NCBI GenBank assembly: GCA_963675035.1
Contig: OY776113.1
Location: 26,612,033 to 26,676,032, forward strand
DNA: 64,000 bases
Source of the DNA: Allygus modestus
Taxonomy: Eukaryota > Arthropoda > Insecta > Hemiptera > Cicadellidae
Reading direction: 5' to 3'
The translations under genes and the position numbers were made by a program. Below are positions 57,201-64,000 of this stretch, piece after piece. The notes under the pieces were generated by a model. The model saw only the letters and a list, made by a program, of their open reading frames with translations, made no database searches and was not told the origin of the DNA. The first letter of the stretch is position 1. Each line of letters opens with the position of its first letter.

Positions 57201-60200
57201 AACATTAGTATATGTTTTACAGAGACTTTCAAGTTTATCTAAGAATGGGTGGAGGAAACAGTTAGTGGGAGTATGATAAAGACCCACCAGATAAAGACCC
57301 ACCAGAACAAAAGTAAAATCTCCAATGTCAAACTGAGACAGACAACATTCAAATACCTTTTCAGCTAACATGGCATATTGACAAGTTTCCTATTATTAAT
57401 GTGCTACATGCAAACTTTGTGAACAATAAGGAATTTTTGGTTTTAAGATTTACCATCTAGTCTTAGAAAAACTGTTAGTTTGGAATTAAATTGTCTACAA
57501 CTTTTGTATTTAAAATTTGTTTGTCATCTCTTACAAAACATGCTCAAAGTGGACAGTTTAAAAAATAGAATTTTTCCTAACTTTTGGCAATTATTCTGTG
57601 AGTTTCTCGTCAAGAGCTTTAATTCAAGTATGGAGTCGAGGGGGGTCCAACTACAGGAAGTGCCTCATAATTTATAAATAAAATACGTGTTACAACACTA
57701 TACGTACTGTCATAATTTATGTCAGCGAATCAGTGAACCTGTCTAACTTTATATAAGTAGACTCGCTTTGCTCGCCAAAATCCCCGTAAGTTGCCCTTAT
57801 GTAGAAATCAAACATAAAACTAGGAATAAGTCTAATTAAATATTATTAATCAACTTATCCAGAAACGAAATATGGAGTCCCTCAAATATGCATCTCGGGC
57901 CCAATTATATTTAAGACATAAACACTTATGCAAATTCAAAGCTTTAGATTTTTCGAGGGGTCTGAATAGTCACAACCGGTCACATAACTGCTTTTAAATA
58001 CTACTTGATTTGGAGAAACGGTGAGTGTTAAATTATAGGCCTCCAGATAGTATCAAAGTGCTTTGAAATAATTAAAACTCACATTTTTCATAAAAAATAC
58101 TGCCTAAAAAATCATTAGTTTATTTGGACAGGCTGTACCTCGTAGTTGAACCGGCCTAGCAGGTGGTGTAGAGTGGCGTCCTGGGGGTTGATCCTGATGG
58201 CTGTGTCCACGTGCTCCTTGAACACATGGCCGTCACGCAGCTTCTCCTTGACACTCTGCAGCTGCCCGCGCGCACCCACGCAGATCGCAAACCACTTGTG
58301 CGCCTTCCAGTTGTCGCTGTTTATCTCTATCGCCTTCTGCCCATAGTCCACCCCTAGTCAAGTAAAAATATCCTTATTGGTACACAAGACACAAATTGAT
58401 CTGTACAATAGAATCACAATAGTTTAATACAATAATAAGACACTTAGCAACTTAAAATCACAAAAATCCTAGCCTACATTAAAAATAACACGAACAAAAT
58501 CATTTCTTCGGAAATCAATATTTACATTCAGTGGCTATAATTGATCTAGCAATTTAAAATTTATAAATTCCCTCACGCTGTAATGGGCTTGTTCGGTCAA
58601 CAAGCCTTCTAAAGATCCCAGTGTTGTAAATTGTCTTCTAAGATTTTGGGAGAGCATTGGTTATCTGGATACTGTATAGTACGTGATGTTCAAAGAAACT
58701 AGGTCTGTGTTTGGGTTGTATTATGCTATTGAAATTTCTAATACTGTACTGGGTTTGCTGAAAAGAGTGTTGAAAAAGATGAGTGTTAATATGGAGAAAT
58801 GTTAACAAACTGAACATGTAAATGGATGGAAAAGTAAGAATGTTAAATTCCTTGAAAATAGGTTTGCAAGAAGTGCTGCGAGACTTTTCAAAGGCAGTTC
58901 TCACCGCTCTTTTCTGAAGACGAAACACAAATTGGAACTAGCATATCATGATCAGTTACCATTCTTTGTTTAAAATTCTGAGTTCAAATTATTGTGGACA
59001 CTTTCCATCACTGATTAGTCTGATCATCGTGCCTTACCGTGTGTTCTGTTTTGTGTTTGGTTTGACTTTCCCTTCTTTTTTTAATGCTTTTACAGTTCTT
59101 TGTCATAGCTTTTTTGTATTGCCTTTGCCTGGATTGTGCCACTATAGTAATATTTTTGTGATTTTGTATGTTTAAGGTATTTTTGTCATCTGAAGACAGG
59201 ATCAGATTCCAGATCCAAAAACGTTGTAAATAAATTGTTTTACTAATTTGAGATGGAAAATGTTTGCAATAATTTATTAAATAACAGTTACCGTTATACA
59301 ATTACTCAAGTCGTTTTGAGTGAAATAAAACTCATTTTATATTTTATTATGTGGTATATTGTTTGTTTCATTGTTGGCGATGGTGAGTTTAAGTTATTTA
59401 AGAAATTAATATGGACATCTGCCATCATTTCGAATGAGAAAAATAAGTTTCACAACGTTTTTAAACTTGTCCACAATGATTTTTTAAATAGCAAAATCAT
59501 ACTTATGATTTTATGGGAAATGATATGGGAATACTCCCTTCGTACTGGTACTCAAAACATTCTTTCGCTGAAAAAAGTAATTCACACAATCTGTGGGGCA
59601 GGCCCTGTGGATCACTGTTGACCTCTCTTTGTCAGGCTTAGGATTATAATTATTATAAATGTGTAAATCTACCATTGTTTGTGTTCTGATTATAACTTAT
59701 TTGATAAAGAGAGGGTTTACTCAAGACAATGAATTTATTTGTCCAAGTGAATATTTTCTGTACCTTATAAAAAAAGTGTTGTCCCAATAGCTAAATTAAA
59801 CAAATTTCCACTCATAGATACCTAAATTAAACTCTAAATAACTTTTATACACAAGATTATTTAAATCAAATAATATTTGGGTTACAGAAAAAACTAGCTA
59901 TTATATATGTATAAACAGTGATGAGGATGTTAATTCGATACCTTTGTAAACAAAGTCCTTCATTTTGTCTTTATCTCCCTCCGCTCCATGTAGTGAACCC
60001 ATCATGTGACAAGCCTTGGTCATCCTCCACAAGATCTCAGGATTATCTGGTTCCTGAGACAAACTTTGATTACCTTAAAATATTCCAGTAGACAAAACGG
60101 TAGATCGAAACAGGAACTTTTTTATTTTCAGGTATACATAAAACATCTCCCGTGTGGTTCCCCTAATTTCTTGACCTTAAATTTAATGTTTTGTTTTGGA

Positions 60201-63200
60201 AAGTTGTACCCAAAGAAACTCCTAGGTGTTAAGGTAAACAACAAAAAGTAACATTAAAGGGTGTCTATCAAATACTTTGTAAAAATATATCAAATGGCTT
60301 TTTTTGTGTCAGCTGCTAATTTTAAATCCAAAAAAGGGGGTTAACCTGTATTACTCCATGACATATCGTTGACATTTATTAGAACTGCAACTTAGAAACT
60401 TGTAAGCCATAAATGAAAAATGTTTCAAGTAAATAAATCTATTTCAAATAATTCTTCACATAACTTATTCATAAAGACACAGGCTTCCAGATGGCTTTTG
60501 TTTGTGAACTCAACTAACCACATAACATGATTCCCGAAGAGAATACAAATACAACACAGATTTTTTATTTTGGCCCTAACCCACCAGATTTTGTCAAATT
60601 AGTTTTTTTGCAATAACCTCATTGAATGACCGACATAACTAATTGAAATTAGCTTGAAAAATGAGGAAAGAGTTAATATGCTTTCTTTTGTTATAAGTAA
60701 AAATCCAATATTATATTGTAATGAAGGGGGGATAGTTAGTTAGTTTATTAGAATATTTCTCTAGTTAAATAATGCAAGCAGGGTTGCCACCAAAGTTGCA
60801 TTTCAAAATTCCAGGTAAACTCGCGCGGCATTTTTTATGTATGTTCAGCACCTATAAGGACTTAAATATAAATAAATGTGCTATTTTACAAAGAAATTGT
60901 AACTTTTTATCAATTATATTATATTTGTATTAAAATTATCTTACTAATATTATAAATATGAAAGTTTGGATGTATGTATGCAAGAGTTCCATCACGCAAA
61001 AACTCCTGGACCTATTAAGCTAAAATTTGGTGTGGACATAGTTTATATATTACATTAACATATAGAGAACTGATAATCTCCACGTCCGACGTTATAGGGC
61101 TCCACCACGCGGATCCTTTAAGTTCCAATACAAATCTTATGGGACGATATAATTTATAAATTTACCAGCTATAGTTAAGATTTTCAGTTACTAAACAAGA
61201 AATAATATGGTAAAACGTACAAAAAGATTTGATAGTTTTGATTAATTTGTTTGCGAGCGAAGCCGTGGGTAATACCTAGTCTCTAATATTGTTACGCTAT
61301 CCACCAAAAATGAGTAGGGCCTATGCCGGCAGGAATATATAGGGCCAATTATTTATATTAATGAACTTTATTTTTCTCTCTATACAAAAACGTTAGAATA
61401 ATATTTTAATTGATAGGAGGGGGATCGTGTCAACAGATTGTACCAAATTATATGATTCTATTTAACTTTGACAATATACTTTCAATTAAAAGAATAATAA
61501 TAGAGTACAGTAAAACCCTGATTAACCGAAATAATGGGGGCAAGACCGTTCCGGATAACCCAATTTTTCGGATAATCAATGTTGGTATTTCAAGGTTAAT
61601 TTTGGATAAATACGCAAACATCTTGAAGTATGCAGCAGGTGTGAGGGTTCATGGTGCACTGATCCTTTAGTGCGATGTAGGAATGCGGAAAATGCAGTAT
61701 AGGTCAACCCTCCATCCCCTCGCGGCCGGATCAGGTATGTGGCAAAACCCGTCCAAACAACCCCTAAGTTCAATGACCGCCGCAGCAGACGGTCACTCAG
61801 TCCGCCATGAGTCATGTGCCGGACTTATCTTCTCTATTATTGATTAGATATTTCTTGTAGACCATTCCGGTTAACCCGGGTTTCGGTTTAGCGAGGTCCG
61901 GTTAAGCGGGGTTTTACTATATATACAAATCGGTTTTATTTTCTTATTGTGTCTATCAATGACAAATGCATTCTTCACTGTTCTTGGTAGGGTATGTATG
62001 GACTCAAACCCCATTCTTGTTACTTCCTAAAGTAAAAATGTTCTTGAAAAGCATTAATATGGCAGCGGATCCAGTTTTTAACTTTGGATCCAGTTTTTAA
62101 CTTTCCAAACATTTTCAAGATTTTTGCTGGGGATCAATATGATAACAAACCTCAGATTATGAAGTGACCGCCCTAACCACTGTAAGCTGCCCAGCTAATT
62201 AATGCTTTACAATTTTATCCAGCAACTCCAAATACTACATATTAGAAACTGAGATCCATATCAATGATTACAAATGTTGACCGGACTGCAAAAAATTGGA
62301 AATGAGTCACTTTTATTACTCATTTTTTATAAAAACATACAAATTAATCCTAATAAAATTGTCGCCGGCAGTCGCGACTGCATTTCGCTAAGCTTCCTCA
62401 ACAATAGCTCTCACACTCACATCGGCCAACTATCGAGAACGCATCGCTAACGTAGCCGGCAATCGAGAAGGCATCGCAAACGTCACCGACGATCGAGAAC
62501 GCATAGTTAATGTCACCAGCAATCAAGAACGCAGTGCTAATGTCCCCGGCAATCGAGAACGCATAGTTAACGTCGCCGGCTATCGAGAATGCATCACTAA
62601 CGTCGCCGGCAAAATAAAGTGCCTCGCGAACGTTGCTGACAGTCGAGAATGTATCGCTAACGTTGCCAGCAATCGAGAATCCATCACTAACGTCGCCGGC
62701 AATCGAGAATTCATCACTAACTTCGTCTACTATTCAGAACGCGTTACGTGGCCGCCGACATAATGCGGAAATTTTCCTCATAATCCACACATTTTTTCCT
62801 GGTCACCAAACTTCACGCATAATTCCCGGTTTTCCAGGTTTTCCCGGTTGGTGGCAACCCTGGCAAGAGAGAAGTTGAGATTTGGTAAGAAAGAAGTATT
62901 TAGCATTTTGTGCCTGGAAAGTATTAACTATTAATTTAGAAAAACCAGAAAATATAAAACTTACTTGGGCCCCAGGCCTAACAGGCCCTGGACCCTGAGG
63001 CCCCCCAGCCCATACACTCCACTCTCTAACCTACTTAAGCCAGAGCCTTCAGGAGGTCAGCAAAACGAGTGATTGTTTAATAACAATTCCAGACTACTCA
63101 CAAAAAATGCTAAATACTTCCTCCTTACCAAATCTACACTTCCCTCTCGCATTATTTGACCAGAGAAATATTCTTATAAACTGACTAACTATCCCCCTTT

Positions 63201-64000
63201 CATTACAATAGAAAGCAACTATAATGTTAAAGAGTCATCAGAATCTCAAGGGAATTTGAAACCCATAGCAGACAGCTCTGGGTAAATTACAGGACTTTTT
63301 GATGCAAAGGTTCTTACTGTTAGGCTTCACCCTGGCATGTACCTTCAAGCACGTTCATAACGGAGCGCAGGATTTCCAGCAGTTGCTTAGCAATAAAACT
63401 AGTGAAATTATCATGTTTAGATTAACGCAGTGAACGTGTTAACTCTGTTGTCTGACATTTAATGAGAGTAAGTTAATGATGGACTGATAAAATCGCCGAA
63501 ATCTAATTTCTATCGATCAGACTGTATATACAATTCTACCAAAGCCAAGGAATAGATCTGACAAGGGGAGTGTATTTAGAGATTCCCACAAAAATAACAG
63601 AAACTAAGCTGAAAACAATTGGGAAGACACCTGGCAGACAGAAAAACATGCAATTTTTATTAAGAAAAATATTAAACGAATGCTCTCCCAAAGTGATTGT
63701 AAGCAATAGCAAACGCGTGAGAGCAATTGATTAATCCCAAAGGGAGAGTTTGCATTTTAATTTATGGGAGATATGTTTTTACATTTTTACCTCCAAAGTA
63801 CCTTTTATGCTTAGTAAACAAATAACAAGTTTAAATTAATACAAAAATCACTTTTCAGATGTCTTTCGTCTAACTGCTTTTAACAATACTTCTTTAAATC
63901 GTAGCCAACCTTTTTTACCTTATCAAGAAGTTCTAGGAGCAGGCCGTAAGCTTTGGTTTTATCTTCACGCGAACTTCCTTCTAACAGAGAGTCAATTTCT
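48135..64000 (-). CDS. RMDN: regulator of microtubule dynamics (RMDN/FAM82) family protein, 3' part
   Basis: Five minus-strand exons give the C-terminal 237 residues: 64000-63919 (continues off-window), 60053-59942, 58353-58139, 54135-53902 and 48206-48135. All introns are GT-AG with consistent phases. Diagnostic family blocks are PDNPEILWRMTKA, AHKWFAICVGARGQ, FKEHVDTAIRINPQDATLHH and LLGRFNYEVAGLSWLERKVA-NTLFG, followed by EVPPGTYKQAVESLMEAEKL. These match the TPR-like repeats of RMDN1/RMDN3, proteins reported to associate with microtubules and, in vertebrates, with mitochondria. The C-terminus is EKIADKEIESLLKKYNSYRG plus LTT. Paralogue assignment within the family is uncertain; RMDN1-like fits best from memory. 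Introns are large (0.0016 to 5.7 kb range, see exons) and full of mobile elements. Confidence 0.9.
48355..48416. other. target site of piggyBac-like copy 2
   Basis: TTAA at 48413-48416 directly precedes the CCCTAGGACTGCC terminus, the canonical piggyBac target. Confidence 0.6.
49977..50519 (+). pseudogene. Transib-type transposase N-terminal remnant
   Basis: Frame 1 (to 50264) includes EKLRTKIVKNISRLCDSLCK, WLHGEVVLFSF and SRGRPSVPFEECSEKTKSRR. After a stop and frame break a second frame (from about 50310) gives LVDEALNTTPKRATKIRKAW and YTPEEALTLTIETKLT. The GRP..F..CSEKTKRRR block followed by a YTPEEAL block is recalled from Transib/RAG-like transposase N-termini; this is from memory and needs a search. 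The first ATG of frame 1 is at 49998. The copy cannot be functional. Confidence 0.6.
50535..50723 (+). pseudogene. Transib-type transposase C-terminal remnant
   Basis: Open from GAC at 50535 to TAA at 50721-50723: DLLHALLASSDSFISGLRTL, then PHKYCKPLAIEVKNLLEEPE, then an acidic Ser-rich tail (NSSSDESSDSEF). It lies only a few codons after the N-terminal remnant. A full transposase would have several hundred residues, including the catalytic Asp-Asp-Glu region, between them. The core has therefore been deleted, the usual structure of a non-autonomous derivative. Confidence 0.55.
52308..53063. mobile_element. hAT-like element with perfect 8 bp target duplication
   Basis: CACTTTAG flanks both sides (52300-52307 and 53064-53071). 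The left terminus TAGGGGTGTGCGAGTACT matches the inverted right terminus AGTACTCGCACACCCCTA, with six extra bases (GGCCTA) before the right duplication. The interior includes GTCGCCATTT / GTCGTCATTT repeats. No transposase. It lies in the RMDN last intron. Confidence 0.8.
53092..53228. repeat. two-copy 68 bp tandem repeat
   Basis: Each unit runs from GCAACGTA(T)GAAATTGTT through TGGGAAACCCATTTTAACA to ATAC(G/A)ATT. About 90 percent identical by eye. Confidence 0.8.
53229..53901. other. RMDN intron sequence, no distinct feature
   Basis: AT-rich. CAGTACAACCTCACAAACTC near 53565 faintly resembles pogo/Tigger-type ends, but no matching right end was found. Confidence 0.35.
53902..54135 (-). CDS. 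RMDN: RMDN internal exon (78 codons)
   Basis: The acceptor is TTTGAACGTCAG/GTGGCT and the donor GCCGAG/GTAATG. Phase 0 to 0. It encodes VAGLSWLERKVANTLFGEVP, a TPR-like helix pair (YKQAVESLMEAEKL, LLLAKCFIGEQDYKEALHWL) and DKAKEIAALSAE. The SW.ER..A..LFG..P..TY..A block is characteristic of the family. Confidence 0.9.
54803..57470 (-). pseudogene. CR1/L2-like non-LTR retrotransposon remnant with deleted RT core
   Basis: Reading on the minus strand: an endonuclease part (about 57440-56850: YHTPTN, VVITGDININVLKKDN, ITIDSGTAIDDFITNMNSY, SDHDAQIL), a linker (56780-56640 WITDELKDLKFKLIELENEF; 55960-55670 TTWSVIRAKTGKYI, LNNFFINA, FVFKNVTEQDI), then directly the RT tail (55655-54960: ETKFLGLIIEDNLSWSKHME, SHTYNRRNK, LPNEIKREQNY). 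The fingers and palm with the catalytic YADD are missing, joined near 55660. It ends with AATAAA and a (TTTGA)n tail at about 54803-54830. Several frameshifts. It lies in an RMDN intron in the same orientation as the gene. CR1/L2 placement is tentative. Confidence 0.8.
55978..56619. mobile_element. TTAA-flanked MITE inserted in the non-LTR remnant
   Basis: TTAA occurs at 55974-55977 and 56620-56623. The left end CTCATTGGATACTT and the inverted right end CCCATTGAATACTT match at 12 of 14 bases. Removing the segment rejoins the retrotransposon linker reading AKRIILNQTLQSTQ. This is a piggyBac-type target and TIR pattern. The interior is A/T-rich, with a poly(A) run at 56152-56165. The Lys-rich open frame inside is not a gene. 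Confidence 0.75.
57471..58138. other. RMDN intron sequence, no distinct feature
   Basis: AT-rich, with a short GC-rich piece near 57635-57665. No frame or repeat end is supported. Confidence 0.35.
58139..58353 (-). CDS. RMDN: RMDN internal exon (72 codons)
   Basis: The acceptor is TTGACTAG/GGGTGG and the donor TACGAG/GTACAG. Phase 1 to 0. It encodes VDYGQKAIEINSDNWKAHKW, FAICVGARGQLQSVKEKLRD, GHVFKEHVDTAIRINPQDAT and LHHLLGRFNYE. The A.KW.A(I)C...G and (F/I)KEH...AI..NP.DAT..HL blocks are the most diagnostic part of the family. GC-rich codon use contrasts with the AT-rich introns. Confidence 0.93.
58370..58930 (-). pseudogene. second non-LTR retrotransposon C-terminal remnant
   Basis: The minus-strand frame from 58928 reads FRLQKRAVRTAFEKSRSTSC, then KPIFKEFNILTFPSIYMFSL. 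A frameshift near 58650 is followed by LLTEQAHYSVREFINFKLLD. This is the RT C-terminal domain (LQKRA.R.I....  C...F....ILT..S.Y). Its 3' part ends within 20 bases of the RMDN acceptor at 58354. Only the 3' end is present, a 5' truncation typical of LINE insertion. Confidence 0.75.
58965..59280. mobile_element. repeat family E, copy with 180-200 bp insert
   Basis: The left arm TTATTGTGGACACTTTCCAT then CACTGATTAG pairs with the right TAATTTGAGATGGAAAATGT then TTGCAATAATTTATTAAATA. On the plus strand the right half carries CTGAAGACAGGATCAGATTC then CAGATCCAAAAACGTTGT, as in the 30733-30912 copy. The middle is T-rich unique sequence. Confidence 0.55.
59355..59475 (+). mobile_element. fragment of family E
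   Basis: CATTGTTGGCGATGGTGAGT, TTAAGAAATTAATATGGACA, TCTGCCATCATTTCGAATGA, AAGTTTCACAACGTTTTTAA follows the left arm order of the 30733 copy; no right arm. Confidence 0.5.
59942..60053 (-). CDS. RMDN: RMDN internal exon
   Basis: The acceptor is TTTGTCTCAG/GAACCA and the donor ACAAAG/GTATCG. Phase 0 to 1. It encodes EPDNPEILWRMTKACHMMGS, then LHGAEGDKDKMKDFVYK. The D.PE(I/V)LWR..(K/R)A segment is the first conserved block of the family. Confidence 0.88.
60054..60778. other. RMDN intron sequence, no distinct feature
   Basis: AT-rich. The plus-strand frame at 60006-60251 overlaps the antisense of an RMDN exon and is an artefact. Confidence 0.4.
60939..61279 (+). mobile_element. mini-Helitron
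   Basis: It starts TCTTACTAATATTATAAATA, preceded by A, and ends GCGAGCGAAGCCGTGGGTAA then TACCTAG, followed by T. TC start, CTAG end, A/T flanks and a GC-rich hairpin near the 3' end are Helitron hallmarks. The TCTTACTAATATTATAAAT...AGCGAAGCCG(C/T)GGG...CTAG type is widespread in insects. The middle includes TCACGCAAAAACTCCTGGAC. 341 bp, no coding region. Confidence 0.75.
61508..61919. mobile_element. pogo/Tigger-like MITE
   Basis: The left end CAGTAAAACCCTGATTAACC and the inverted right end TAGTAAAACCCCGCTTAACC match at 16-17 of 20. TA lies on both sides (61506-61507 and 61920-61921). Such CAGTAAAACC..TTAACCG ends with TA targets are typical of pogo-type Tc1/mariner elements. The overlapping 79- and 86-codon frames are non-coding by-products. 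Confidence 0.75.
62350..62745. repeat. 30 bp minisatellite, about 12-13 copies
   Basis: The unit CATCGCTAACGTCGCCGGCA plus ATCGAGAACG recurs with substitutions and is GC-rich, inside the CAGGGTTGCCA element and an RMDN intron. Being a multiple of 3 it yields a decapeptide-repeat open frame (ENPSLTSPAI) of no significance. Confidence 0.85.
62877..63140. repeat. inverted repeat pair
   Basis: AGATTTGGTAAGAAAGAAGT then ATTTAGCATTTTGTG (62878-62912) is mirrored by CACAAAAAATGCTAAATACT then TCCTCCTTACCAAATCT (about 63099-63136), with a GC-rich spacer containing GGCCCCAGGCCTAACAGG. A probable small fold-back element. Confidence 0.6.
63141..63918. other. RMDN intron sequence, no distinct feature
   Basis: AT-rich intron sequence upstream (in plus coordinates, left) of the partial exon. 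No repeat ends or frames are supported. Confidence 0.4.
63919..64000 (-). CDS. RMDN: RMDN partial exon at window edge
   Basis: From the right edge the minus strand reads EIDSLLEGSSREDKTKAYGL then LLELLDK and ends at GATAAG/GTAAAA (GT at 63918-63917), phase 0, joining EPDNPEI of the next exon. Helical Leu/Lys-rich sequence is expected just before the first TPR block. The N-terminus, including any membrane or targeting segment, is outside the window. Confidence 0.82.

Larger units (their letters stand above)
60779..62862. mobile_element. CAGGGTTGCCACC-ended DNA transposon (hAT-like, 5 bp target duplication)
   Basis: The left end CAGGGTTGCCACCAAAG and the inverted right end CAGGGTTGCCACCAACC match over 15 bases. 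GCAAG lies immediately outside both ends (60774-60778 and 62863-62867). CAGGGTTGCCA is a common hAT terminus, and a hAT subgroup with 5 bp duplications is known. No transposase. It hosts three internal features listed separately and sits in the first visible RMDN intron. Confidence 0.7.

Noticed and set aside
62633..62878. Secreted or structural decapeptide-repeat protein
   Set aside because: It is the 30 bp minisatellite read in one frame, within a transposon and an intron.

Overview
The window looks like nuclear DNA of an insect, most likely a hemipteran. It is AT-rich, intron-bearing and full of decayed transposons. The insect call rests on a recognisable ecdysis-triggering hormone (ETH) precursor; the order-level call is inference. 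Only two genes can be assembled with confidence. ETH lies on the + strand (coding exons between 36276 and 40764). An RMDN/FAM82-family TPR gene lies on the - strand; its last five exons run from the right edge (64000) down to a stop at 48135, and its 5' part is off-window. A third, weaker gene signal is a CpG-rich promoter followed by a 31-codon first exon with a mitochondrial-presequence-like N-terminus (- strand, 13420 to 13122). Three shorter segments with exon-like signals are listed at low confidence.

From 1 to about 35 kb the window is almost entirely repeats: a hAT-like element with GGGATTCCC-type subterminal repeats (316-1355), two fold-back elements (1593-2414 and 31886-32768), a near-perfect 431 bp palindrome (24770-25200), and many copies of a roughly 1.2 kb family here called 'A'. 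Family A has about 150 bp internal tandem subunits, a TA microsatellite, subterminal inverted repeats and a 3' hairpin ending CGCTAAA, resembling DINE/HINE-type Helentron derivatives. It also contains a piggyBac-like element whose left end has expanded into a 42 bp minisatellite (15756-17488). A tRNA-derived SINE sits just 5' of ETH.

From 36 to 41 kb is ETH. It encodes a signal peptide, three identical 15-residue PRI-amide peptides, one upstream peptide predicted to end PRV-amide, and one decayed copy that has lost its amidation glycine, followed by a conserved-looking C-terminal region on two further exons. The first intron carries a decayed non-LTR retrotransposon tail. The exon 2 splice donor is the first unit of a roughly 15-copy, 30 bp tandem array that keeps repeating the donor motif.

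From 42 to 64 kb come more family A/B repeats, a TIR element (44076-45358), a repeat-poor stretch that is probably the RMDN 3' UTR (45790-48134), and RMDN itself. Its introns hold nested transposons: a Transib-like element with CACAGTG ends inside a piggyBac-like element; a hAT-like element with a perfect 8 bp target duplication; a CR1/L2-like non-LTR element that has lost its reverse-transcriptase core and is split by a TTAA-flanked MITE; and a large CAGGGTTGCCA-ended element carrying a mini-Helitron, a pogo-like MITE and a 30 bp minisatellite. The two genes are functionally unrelated: ETH encodes secreted moulting neuropeptides and RMDN an intracellular TPR protein. Most open frames in the window are shadows of repeats.
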